From: Syntrophus sp964555065
GTDB taxonomy: Bacteria > Desulfobacterota > Syntrophia > Syntrophales > Syntrophaceae
DNA: 60,206 bases
Assembly (NCBI GenBank): GCA_964555065.1
Contig: CAZKRB010000007.1
Location: forward strand, 1-60,206
Direction of reading: 5' to 3'
Part shown: piece by piece, positions 52,741-60,206 of the stretch
Numbering within the stretch: position 1 is the first letter of the stretch
Layout of the letters: the number at the start of each line of letters is the position of its first letter
Position numbers and translations under genes: made by a program
The notes under the pieces: model-generated
What the model saw: the letters and a program-made list of their open reading frames with translations, nothing else
What the model was told of the DNA's origin: nothing
Database searches by the model: none

Positions 52741-52795
52741 GTTTGCAAACGGTTTCATTGTATCGGTTTTTATAAACCCGTTGGTTATATGTCAA
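52741..52795 (-). promoter_or_regulatory. Promoter and possible operator of the ABC/double-cubane operon
   Basis: On the minus strand TTGACA (52795-52790) is perfect. TATAAA (52774-52769) lies 15 nt away, or TAAAAA at 17 nt. An imperfect palindrome (CGGTTT-TTAT-AAACC) overlaps the -10, and a perfect 10-bp palindrome GTTTGCAAAC (52741-52750) lies in the 5' leader. Either could be a repressor site. The rest of 52720-53141 holds no gene. Confidence 0.45.
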
Positions 52796-53141
52796 ATCAA
52801 TAATAGTTATTGGTCGATGCGTTATATTGCCTCCTGGAATTCAATGGCACGGGAGTTTCTGGAATAGGATCTAGAGAATGAACTGCCCATGACCGGCCGT
52901 CCACCGGTCCAGGATCGAACGCGGAGTTGATCGATTGTAAAAACTCCCGGCAAACTGAAGGTGATGCTGCGCTGATTCCTGAACTTAAGGATTGACCGAT
53001 TCCGCAAACCGTGTAAAACTACCATGTTTAAGCTGCATGGAAACGTGACGATGCCGGCCGTCGCAACGGCAGGGGCAAACCGGCATCTGCCTGAAGCGTC
53101 GGGGAAGCGAGTCTCACCAGCGGCTTAAGATCGGAAAAGAC

Positions 53142-54851
53142 ATGTGCAAAACATCGGAGTCGAATACACGCCATAACGAAATCGTTACAACCGACATCCT
53201 CATCATCGGGAGCGGCATCGCCGGTCTGCGTGCGGCCCTGGAGGCAAGCAAAAACGGCAGAGAAGTCATCCTCCTGACGAAAAGCAACATCACCGATTCC
53301 AATACCTACTACGCGCAAGGCGGCATTACGGGGTTGGACCCTGACCGGGTAACCCGCGGAGAGGACAGCTATGAATCCCTCATACGGAATACGTTGGCTG
53401 CCGGTGACGGCCTGTGCAACAAAAAAGTGGTCGATTATTTTTCCCACCACTCTTTCGAGCCCATCCGCTTCCTCATCGAGCAGCATGTTCCCTTCTCGAC
53501 AGACGAGAACGGCTGGGTGCTGCACCAGGAAGGGGGTCATGACCATGAGAGAATCTACTGCGTGGCGGATTATACGGGGAAAGCCATTGAAGAGACTCTG
53601 GCCGACAGCGTCCTGCGGGACCAAAACATAAAAGTCTATGAACATTATCTCGCCTTCACCCTGATCACCAAGCGTAAGCTCGCAAAAAACCGGAATATTG
53701 AAGACCGCTGCCTGGGCGTTTACGCCATTGACCGCATCCGTGAAACCGTGATCGCCTTCAAGGCCAATGCGGTCATCCTGGCAACGGGGGGAGCGGGAAG
53801 AGTATTCCAATATACCAGCAACCCGGATAATGCCACCGGCGACGGCATTGCCATGGCCTATAACGTCGGGGCGAAAATCGCCAATATGGAATTCTTTCAG
53901 TTCCATCCGACCGTTTTGTACGAACCCTTCGCCATGCAGTCCAACGAGCGCCGATTTCTGCTGACGGAAGCGTTGCGGGGGGTCAGCATGGGCGGCATCC
54001 TCACGATCAGCGCCGATTCCACGGAAGACTTCGTTCTGGCCTATAATCCTGACGGATCGCATGCCACGCGCGACAAGGTATCGCAGGCCATCGATGCGGA
54101 AATGAAAAGGCTGGGTTTAAAGCATGTTTATCTGAATGTCACGACCAAGATCACCGGCAAAACTCCCCAGTACATCAAGGCGCATTTTCCCCAGATCTAC
54201 GTGCATTGCCTGAAAAAAGGCATCGACATCATCTCCCAGCCGATCCCGGTCGTGCCGGCGGCGCATTATACCTGTGGCGGCATTCTTGTGGATCTTTACG
54301 GAAGGACGAGCATTCCCGGATTATTCGCCATCGGAGAGGTATCTTGCACCGGGCTGATGGGAGCGAATCGCTTGGCCTCCAATTCCCTGACAGAAGCCGC
54401 CCTCTTTGGAAGGCTTGCCGCAGAGGAAGCGATCAAATATTCCGCCAACAGCAATCGGGAGAACGTTCCGGCCTGGTATACCCAGGGAATCTTCAGTCAT
54501 GCCGACGTGGCTACCGTCAACCAGATCTGGGATGTGACGCGAACGACCATGATGAGTCTGTGCGGAATCGACAGAACAGAGGAGAGACTGCGGGCTGCCG
54601 TCGGCATCCTGGAAAGCCTATCGGAGACCATCAACAAGATCTACTGGGGTTACTATCCGAACGATCAGATATTCGAAACCAGGAACCTTGTCCAGACGGC
54701 AAAATTGATTGCCTCCGCAGCGCTGTTCAGGAAGGAAAGCCGGGGAGGACATTACCGGTCCGATTATCCGCTGAAAAAGCCGGCATACGAAGCCATGACC
54801 TTGATCCAGTCCGGAAAAGAGATGCAGTTGGCGCCGGTTGAAAAAGACTGA
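53142..54851 (+). CDS. L-aspartate-oxidase-like flavoprotein, divergent paralog
   Basis: 569 residues, same fold as the nadB product at 10372. FAD-binding IIGSGIAGLRAALEAS, NTYYAQGGITGL, ATGGAGRVFQYTSNPDNATGD, EFFQFHPTVLYEP and VVPAAHYTCGGI are conserved. Differences from NadB fall at substrate motifs: REGGHS is QEGGHD, AVRGEGG is ALRGVSMGG, and GLHGANR is GLMGANR. It could be a second aspartate oxidase, or a related fumarate-reductase/succinate-dehydrogenase-like enzyme with a changed substrate. It has no adjacent iron-sulfur subunit. It is divergent from the double-cubane operon. Confidence 0.8.
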   Translation: MCKTSESNTRHNEIVTTDILIIGSGIAGLRAALEASKNGREVILLTKSNITDSNTYYAQGGITGLDPDRVTRGEDSYESLIRNTLAAGDGLCNKKVVDYFSHHSFEPIRFLIEQHVPFSTDENGWVLHQEGGHDHERIYCVADYTGKAIEETLADSVLRDQNIKVYEHYLAFTLITKRKLAKNRNIEDRCLGVYAIDRIRETVIAFKANAVILATGGAGRVFQYTSNPDNATGDGIAMAYNVGAKIANMEFFQFHPTVLYEPFAMQSNERRFLLTEALRGVSMGGILTISADSTEDFVLAYNPDGSHATRDKVSQAIDAEMKRLGLKHVYLNVTTKITGKTPQYIKAHFPQIYVHCLKKGIDIISQPIPVVPAAHYTCGGILVDLYGRTSIPGLFAIGEVSCTGLMGANRLASNSLTEAALFGRLAAEEAIKYSANSNRENVPAWYTQGIFSHADVATVNQIWDVTRTTMMSLCGIDRTEERLRAAVGILESLSETINKIYWGYYPNDQIFETRNLVQTAKLIASAALFRKESRGGHYRSDYPLKKPAYEAMTLIQSGKEMQLAPVEKD

Positions 54852-54940
54852 ACGGCTGGAGGGTTGCCGGTGGGAATGCGAAGAATGCCTGAAGAAAGAG
54901 GGCCCTGCAGCCGTTCTCTCTTCAGGCTGATGAGTTCAGC

Positions 54941-55375
54941 TTAACGTTTGACCACCAGGACCGGTTGTGTGGAATGGCGGACGACGGCTTCCGAAACGGA
55001 TCCGAGAAGCATTTCCTCGACGTTGCTTTTTCCATGCGATCCGATCACAATCAGGGACGCATTCTCTTCCTTGGCCACCCGGAGAATTTCCTGAAAGGGA
55101 ATTCCCTTTTCTATCCTCAACGTGACCTCCATGCCCTTTGCTTTGAGCTGCGACATCGCCTGGCCGCACTGTTCGGTGACGGTTTTTCGGTGGCCGCTCT
55201 CGATCGCCTCAAAATCAATGGCAACATCATGGGCCGTTTCATACAGATATTTTTTGTCAATCACATGGACGATCGTGACCGCTTTTGCGCCCGCCTCCTT
55301 CAACTGCTCGATGTAGCGTACCGCTTTTCCGGCAACATCCGAACAATCCGTTGGATACAGAATCCGATCAAACAT
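54941..55375 (-). CDS. Universal stress protein (UspA family)
   Basis: 144 residues. FDRILYPTDCSDVAGKAV starts the Rossmann-like fold. LIVIGSHGKSNVEEMLLGSV carries the ATP-binding G-x2-G-x9-G-S pattern, and ATP-binding UspA members end with VLVVK as here. Function is stress tolerance, partner unknown. A decayed copy of the same motif lies upstream on the same strand (55441-55495), so a tandem pair probably once existed. It converges on the nadB-like gene. Confidence 0.92.
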   Translation of the reverse strand: MFDRILYPTDCSDVAGKAVRYIEQLKEAGAKAVTIVHVIDKKYLYETAHDVAIDFEAIESGHRKTVTEQCGQAMSQLKAKGMEVTLRIEKGIPFQEILRVAKEENASLIVIGSHGKSNVEEMLLGSVSEAVVRHSTQPVLVVKR

Positions 55376-55440
55376 GGCACACCCTCCCTTTTTAATCGTT
55401 ACATTTTATCTCAAGCCGCCGTAGAGTCATCCCCATGGAC

Positions 55441-55495
55441 AACTTTCAGCGACTTAGCCGAGCAACCTTTTCTCGACGTTGCTTTTCCCGTGAGA
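55441..55495 (-). pseudogene. UspA gene fragment
   Basis: Minus-strand SHGKSNVEKRLLG (55495-55457) followed by a stop and VAES copies the ATP-binding segment SHGKSNVEEMLLGSVSE of the intact UspA gene next to it. Bases are also close: CTCGACGTTGCTTTT is shared exactly with the intact gene at 55017-55031. No flanking parts of a UspA gene remain in frame. Confidence 0.55.
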
Positions 55496-55791
55496 TCAAC
55501 GGCATGCATCTTCCGACAGCGGCGCCCCTCCAGAATATTTAAAAATGGCCGTCTGAAACATTGTCGCTCATAAACCGGCAGAAAGAGAATTTTCATCATT
55601 TAAACTAATTTGATCACAAATATTTTGCAATACGGTTTATCTACGCATTCTCTCACAGTCAAAAACTGCAAAGCGCAACGAAAAAATAGGGGCAGTCCCC
55701 GCCTGATTTTTATTCATCTCAGTATCTTACTTAATGATCAATCTCCCGCGAGGAGGACAAGCCGGTTACCCCCTCATGTCAAGAAAATTTG

Positions 55792-55820
55792 TTGACATAG
55801 AAAGTCAATCACATTATATT
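55792..55820 (+). promoter_or_regulatory. Near-consensus promoter of tRNA-Gln
   Basis: TTGACA (55792-55797), 17-nt spacer, TATATT (55815-55820). The start would be near 55827, 60 nt before the tRNA. Confidence 0.75.
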
Positions 55821-55887
55821 GCTTCCCGCCTGAAGAAAGGCGCCTGAATACGGGGAGCAAATCAGGCGCTCTTACAAACCAGCACAC

Positions 55888-55961
55888 TGGGGAATCGTTC
55901 AATGGTAGGACAACGGACTCTGACTCCGTGAATATAGGTTCGAATCCTGTTTCCCCAGCCA
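55888..55961 (+). tRNA. tRNA-Gln (CTG)
   Basis: 74 nt with encoded CCA. Acceptor TGGGGAA/TTCCCCA pairs, the weak U1-A72 pair being typical of tRNA-Gln. Anticodon loop CTCTGAC gives CTG. Discriminator G. The tRNA stands immediately before the restriction-modification gene. Confidence 0.95.
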
Positions 55962-55969
55962 ATAAAATA

Positions 55970-56006
55970 AAGGACTTAGCCGGATATGGTTAAGTCCTTT
56001 TCTTTT
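55970..56006 (+). terminator. Intrinsic terminator after tRNA-Gln
   Basis: AAGGACTTA (55970-55978) pairs with TAAGTCCTT (55991-55999), followed by TTCTTTT. 56007-56188 up to the convergent gene shows nothing recognisable. Confidence 0.85.
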
Positions 56007-56188
56007 GTCCGGTCATTTTGTCCCGCTATAGTCCCACTTTTCATTTTTCTACCACAAAAAAGCCGGACACGATTTGATCCCTGCACTGTTCTCGATGACA
56101 GGGCTGTTAGGGGGTGTGTGGTCAGGATAATAGCAATGCAACATAGACGGTCCCAAACACCTTGGGCGGAGCGTCTGCCAATCGCCGT

Positions 56189-59026
56189 TTACCCTGCCGC
56201 CCGTTCCCGGTTAAGCGCCAGAAGGCGGCGGAGAATTTCTTCGTCAGACATTTCCGGGGTATAGTCGGTCCAGTTGTAGGCGGCAGCGACAGCCTGGTCG
56301 ATTTTTGCCTGTCGCAGTTTCAGGCCGGAAGGCATTTCATTGTAAAGATTCGTCAAGGTACGCTTCTTCCAGGCTGAAGCGTACTCTGCCTTTGGAACTG
56401 GCCGGGGTGGGAACCCGGCGCTTCGCTCCTCTGGTGTGCTCGCCCAGTCCAACCAGCCATCGGGGTTGAGCCATTTTTCCCGCCAGGAATCAAGATCGGC
56501 GGCAGCCTCGGCAATATCGATGAACAGACGACCGTCCGGCATGGCCTGTGTCGTTAGATCGAATCCAGGGGGAAAGGGGAAGGTTTCGAAAGTGAGACTG
56601 GCATTGTAACGGGGATCATTACCAAATCCCATACGGCCCCCTTTTGCCAGTGCCCATACGCAATGGATTCGGGAGGACAGGATGCCTAATGTTGCGTCAT
56701 CCGGTTGTGGGATAACGATCAGACTGTGCTCAGGGGCTACCGCCACCGGGAATCTTACGAAGAAGCGGTGCTTGGCCGTCTCCGGGGTGGCGATGAAGTG
56801 GGTCAGGCCGCTTAGGGAGGCACGCATTGCCGGGCGTTTTTCACCATGATGCCACCATTTTTCTGCTCGGGCCTTGCGGTTGTTATTCATACGTATCGGC
56901 TTAACCATGGCCTCCACATAGGCAAAAGGGGCAATGTAATCGGCTGCGTCGGCCAGTTCCATCCCGGCAAAGTCAACCACCCAATTGCCCGCCCAACGCC
57001 GGGTAATGTCAGAGCCATTGTAGATTGGCCTTACCACATCACTGTTTGGGCGTCCATTCGGGTTTCCGCTGTCCTTGAGCCATTCCAGAGCCTTGGCCGT
57101 ATCCACTTTGAAAGGACCTGCCAGACAAATTCCGAAGAAGGAACGCCCCTTGTTTGCAACAATCGGCTGGGCCTCGGTAAGGTCCAAGGTCTCATCTGTC
57201 TGTGTGCTGCCGGTCAAGTCCGAATGTATAACCGCCACGGGTTTTCCATCAAGCCGGGTGTTGGCGCCCTCTCCAAAGCAGACCAGACTGACTCGTACGG
57301 CTGCCCCTTCGTTGACCCAATCCTCATCCGACCAGGCCTCAAAGATACGTGTGCTTTTTTGAATGCGTTCCAGTACGGCACGGTTACGTTTCTGACGAAT
57401 GGAATTGGTGGCGACCAGACCCGCTGCCCCAGCCTGTCCAGCGGCAATCTCAGCCCGCGCCTTCTCGAACCAATACGTTACCAGATCAGCGCCGCCGGGG
57501 ACACGCCCCTTGTACCGTACGCGCACAGCTTCGACATAGGCGTCGCCCAATTCGCCACGCATCATCTTGTCCCCCAGAAACGGCGGATTCCCGACGATGA
57601 CATCCGCCTTCGGCCATTCTGCCTCGCTGCCGTCATCATTGAGCAGGGCGTCACGATGCTCGATACCATCCAGTGAACGCAGGATGGGATCTTTGGCAAC
57701 TGCCCATCCGTTGCGGCGGCACCACTGAATATCGCCAATCCAGACAGTAACACGCGCAAGCTCAGCCGCGTATTCATTAATCTCGATTCCGTGGATGTTG
57801 TGAGGCCCCGTCTGCATCAGCAGTTCCGTCTCCAGCCCAAGTTCCTGTGCGTCGATGGAAACTTGCTTTTCCACGTCACGCAGCGCCTTAAGGGCAAGGT
57901 AGAGAAAATTTCCTGAGCCGCAAGCAGGATCGAGAACTCGGAAATTTCGGAGGCGTTGAAGAAAACCCTGATATGCGGCGCGGGCTTCCTTGTAGTGCTT
58001 CGTCCGCTTACCCTTCCCCTGTCCTCGAACGATCATGGCTTTGACGGCCTGCCATTCGGCCAGCAAAGGTTCGGTAATCAGCGGGTGAATCAATTTGGCG
58101 ATGGTGCCGGTATCCGTGTAGTGCGCCCCCAGGGGGGCACGTGCCGTAGGGTCAAGACCGCGTTCGAAGAGCGTGCCGAAAATTGTAGGATCGATCGCAC
58201 GCCAGTCCATATTGCCCGCAGCGGCATACAAGGATTCCAGATCGGTGGCGATCAAGGGGGGAATATCGATGGTTTTAAAGAGACCGCCATTGAACCAGTC
58301 AATATCGTGATCACCGTATTCACCACCCGTTCTTTGCTGCATGGCCGCAAAGAGCCTGCCCAAGCGGTTGCCGGCCTTTTCCGCGTCGATACCTGCGTTT
58401 TTGAGAATATTGGTGAACACGCGGCCGGGGAGAAGCTGTTCATCTTCTGCGAACATGCTAAACAGACATTGAACCAGGAAATGGGCCACACGCTGGCCGT
58501 CAATTCCTCGGTCGCGCATGGTCTTGGCCAGTTCAGCAAAGTGTCCGGCGGCCTCGGCTGTGATGGCGGCCGTTGATTTCTCCGGACGAAGTTTCTCGGG
58601 ATCAGTGAACACCCAGCGCAGAATTTCCCGCTTTTCACGGTTGATCAGGTCTTCAATGCAAATTTCACGCGGCTCATCCGGATAGCCCGTGAATGCCGTG
58701 TGGATGAATATCCGTTCGCGGTCGGATACAACCAGCAGCGGCGGATTTTCCAGATGCAGTGAATAGTCCGTGAGTTGCTTTAGGGCGGAATTTAGATCAC
58801 GTCCGGGTTTCTTGTTCTCCCAGCCGAAATGCCCCCTCTTCCAGACATCAGCCCAGCCATCCCCTCCGTCAGATTTTTTGGTTCCGCGCTCAAAGCAATA
58901 ATTGTCCGGATCGCGCGGCTTTTCCACTTCCAGGAGATCGCACAAATCGTCAAAATGCGCCTGCGCTCCGCCTCGCTCGGTGAGTTTGTTATCCTTCCAG
59001 GTCGCGATGAATTCTTCGGGGGTCAT
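56189..59026 (-). CDS. MmeI-type (type IIL/IIG) restriction enzyme and DNA methyltransferase
   Basis: 945 residues, a single-chain nuclease plus methyltransferase. The N-terminal nuclease has Asp60 and Glu70-Asn71-Lys72 (WADVWKRGHFGWENKK), the D-X9-EXK pattern seen in MmeI. A helical spacer follows to about 360. The SAM-binding motif DPACGSGNF is at about residues 366-374 and the adenine-methylase motif NPPF at about 480-483, giving the gamma-class order. The C-terminal half would contain the target-recognition domain that fixes both cutting and methylation specificity. No partner subunits are nearby, as expected for this type. Confidence 0.88.
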   Translation of the reverse strand: MTPEEFIATWKDNKLTERGGAQAHFDDLCDLLEVEKPRDPDNYCFERGTKKSDGGDGWADVWKRGHFGWENKKPGRDLNSALKQLTDYSLHLENPPLLVVSDRERIFIHTAFTGYPDEPREICIEDLINREKREILRWVFTDPEKLRPEKSTAAITAEAAGHFAELAKTMRDRGIDGQRVAHFLVQCLFSMFAEDEQLLPGRVFTNILKNAGIDAEKAGNRLGRLFAAMQQRTGGEYGDHDIDWFNGGLFKTIDIPPLIATDLESLYAAAGNMDWRAIDPTIFGTLFERGLDPTARAPLGAHYTDTGTIAKLIHPLITEPLLAEWQAVKAMIVRGQGKGKRTKHYKEARAAYQGFLQRLRNFRVLDPACGSGNFLYLALKALRDVEKQVSIDAQELGLETELLMQTGPHNIHGIEINEYAAELARVTVWIGDIQWCRRNGWAVAKDPILRSLDGIEHRDALLNDDGSEAEWPKADVIVGNPPFLGDKMMRGELGDAYVEAVRVRYKGRVPGGADLVTYWFEKARAEIAAGQAGAAGLVATNSIRQKRNRAVLERIQKSTRIFEAWSDEDWVNEGAAVRVSLVCFGEGANTRLDGKPVAVIHSDLTGSTQTDETLDLTEAQPIVANKGRSFFGICLAGPFKVDTAKALEWLKDSGNPNGRPNSDVVRPIYNGSDITRRWAGNWVVDFAGMELADAADYIAPFAYVEAMVKPIRMNNNRKARAEKWWHHGEKRPAMRASLSGLTHFIATPETAKHRFFVRFPVAVAPEHSLIVIPQPDDATLGILSSRIHCVWALAKGGRMGFGNDPRYNASLTFETFPFPPGFDLTTQAMPDGRLFIDIAEAAADLDSWREKWLNPDGWLDWASTPEERSAGFPPRPVPKAEYASAWKKRTLTNLYNEMPSGLKLRQAKIDQAVAAAYNWTDYTPEMSDEEILRRLLALNRERAAG

Positions 59027-59539
59027 GTTGCCGTAACCTCATGAGGAGTGGTGTGTGAATTCCGGATTATCTTGGTGTCCTTGGCTTTGTGTTCATACAA
59101 TGATTTCACTATCGCGGCAATGATATTCATGTCCCTCTTTGGGTTTTCACTACTGAGCGGATGAGCTTTCTCGCATGCATTGTGCATTGAAAAAGACCTT
59201 GAAAAATTCCAGGAAGGAGCTTCCGGATGTCATAAACCTCTGTCCCGAATACAGGGAGAAGCTCGGAATTCTGTTCCTTTTTGGATTCGGGGAATAGGGG
59301 GAGCCACAATACCAAACATTCAGGAATAGGTCAGGACCAGGTTAGGCATCATTAGAAAAAAGGTATCACTTTAGTTCTTTGAAAATCCAAGTTGCCTGTT
59401 TAAAAAAATCTGCTGCATGATCTTTTTTCCCAATGGCAAGTTTAGCCATTTCGAGCAGCTTCTCTATGGGATTATATCCTTGAAGTTCAGCGGAACGAAA
59501 CACATAAGGTATACCAACTCACAAAGGAGACACACAGGC
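59027..59539. other. Intergenic region between divergent RM and hypothetical genes
   Basis: About 510 nt, more AT-rich towards 59340-59420. No gene, tRNA or clear repeat supported. AAAGGAGA near 59524 is the ribosome site of the gene starting at 59540. Confidence 0.4.
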
Positions 59540-60154
59540 ATGTTATCGACACGCAGAGACAGTATTGAAGACTCCGAAAGACTAGTTGAAGCATTTATAC
59601 CAGATAAAGAAGCCAGAGAAACATTAATCGATTTTTTAGCAGATATGATTGTTTATGCACACAGTTCCGATCCCGGAAATTGGAATCTAAATTTAGACAA
59701 AGAGGGAGGATTCCTTCGATTTAATGTAGGCCAGGAAGTGTGTGTTCATATATCTCCGCATGACGTGCTTATAGTATCTTTGAAAGACTCTGTCCAAAAG
59801 ACGATAGCCGATCAACCCGTGGACATGGAATTCAGAGGGTATCTTGGTAAAGCCCGAAAGATTACTCGTTTATTGGAGAATGTTCCTGAGTGGCCTGATT
59901 TTTTAACCAAAGTATCGAGCTCAATAGGTTGTTCGTTTCGACACGAGCACATTATCGCCTATCTACCATTCTTCAGGAAATCAGTTCCGGAGTTTATTGA
60001 CGTCGCAGTACGTAAAACAAAAATCTCGTCGGGGATGAAAAATGCTCATTCTGTCGGCAGTATCAAATACATTTCAAAGGTTACACATAGAGACATACCG
60101 AACCCAGACTACACTTTAGAAGAAGAGGACTTCGAAAAGCCAATTGCTGATTGA
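59540..60154 (+). CDS. Hypothetical protein, possibly acquired
   Basis: 204 residues from the ATG at 59540 (MLSTRRDSIEDSERLVEAFI), with AAAGGAGA about 9 nt upstream; the frame is open further 5' but with a poor start context. A helical N-terminus (REARETLIDFLADMIVYA-like) is followed by a beta-rich middle (GGFLRFNVGQEVCVHISPHD) and an acidic end (YTLEEEDFEKP). The family was not recognised. Base composition is clearly more AT-rich than the housekeeping genes, which with the neighbouring restriction enzyme suggests horizontal transfer. Confidence 0.6.
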   Translation: MLSTRRDSIEDSERLVEAFIPDKEARETLIDFLADMIVYAHSSDPGNWNLNLDKEGGFLRFNVGQEVCVHISPHDVLIVSLKDSVQKTIADQPVDMEFRGYLGKARKITRLLENVPEWPDFLTKVSSSIGCSFRHEHIIAYLPFFRKSVPEFIDVAVRKTKISSGMKNAHSVGSIKYISKVTHRDIPNPDYTLEEEDFEKPIAD

Positions 60155-60206
60155 ACTTATCCCCATTGTCAAGACAGAAAACAGGTTGATATAAGGTGCA
60201 TCAGGA

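Noticed and set aside
52844..52859. Sigma-54 promoter ahead of the nadB-like gene (TGGCACG with TTTCT).
   Set aside because: The -24 half is perfect but the -12 half lacks the essential GC, and it is about 300 nt from the gene.
55939..60206. Attachment-site repeat of the tRNA-Gln 3' end marking an integrated element.
   Set aside because: No second copy of the tRNA 3' end was found before the window ends, and there is no integrase here.
1..60206. CRISPR arrays, rRNA genes and insertion sequences.
   Set aside because: No regularly spaced repeats, rRNA signatures or transposase genes with terminal inverted repeats were seen.

Overview
The window reads as a chromosomal segment of a Gram-negative, motile, strictly anaerobic deltaproteobacterium, most like the Syntrophales (Syntrophus/Smithella group). 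This is an inference from gene content. Supporting genes are the LPS-transport and Kdo set, the sigma-54 operon with PTS-Ntr partners, flagellar motor genes, NtrC-type regulators, and oxygen-sensitive double-cubane / 2-hydroxyacyl-CoA dehydratase proteins. One run of exactly 100 Ns (12101-12200) marks a scaffold gap and cuts off the end of purB.

Layout. 1-14 kb is mostly housekeeping: a PHP phosphoesterase cut by the window edge, lptF-lptG, metK-ahcY (SAM synthesis and SAH recycling, with a divergent MetK), panC-panD, tsaD-DUF2062-rsmA, nadB and purB. 13.8-21.3 kb holds a secreted FG-GAP protein, tRNA-Met, a Nudix-HAD pair, typA and a periplasmic M23 peptidase. 21.3-30.2 kb is a long minus-strand cluster running xerD, kdsA-kdsC-lptC-lptA-lptB-rpoN-hpf-ptsN-hprK-rapZ. 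It joins Kdo and LPS export to sigma-54 and phosphotransfer regulation. 30.3-35.1 kb is a motility and signalling block: a sigma-54-like promoter, a PilZ protein, motA, motB, an NtrC-type activator and a single-domain response regulator. 35.5-43.8 kb carries ald, a PhoB-like regulator, radA, serC-serA, purA and tRNA-Lys.

43.8-60.2 kb is the accessory part. Its centre is an eight-gene minus-strand operon (52719 to 45307): a complete SsuABC/TauABC-type ABC importer, three proteins of the double-cubane / 2-hydroxyacyl-CoA dehydratase superfamily, an ATP-dependent activator of the HgdC/BcrA type, and a DUF3343 protein. No CoA-transferase, CoA-ligase or acyl-CoA dehydrogenase is beside it, so it resembles an import-plus-low-potential-reduction module of unknown substrate. 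This is the best candidate for an undescribed system. A second, divergent nadB-like flavoprotein gene faces away from it, followed by a UspA gene. After tRNA-Gln come a 945-residue MmeI-type restriction-modification enzyme and an unrecognised gene, which looks like a small defence or acquired segment.

Decayed genes sit between the blocks: a multiply frameshifted antibiotic-biosynthesis-monooxygenase-like gene (44952-45253), a UspA fragment (55441-55495) and an unidentified open stretch (32807-33010). Each of the three tRNA genes has its own recognisable promoter and terminator.
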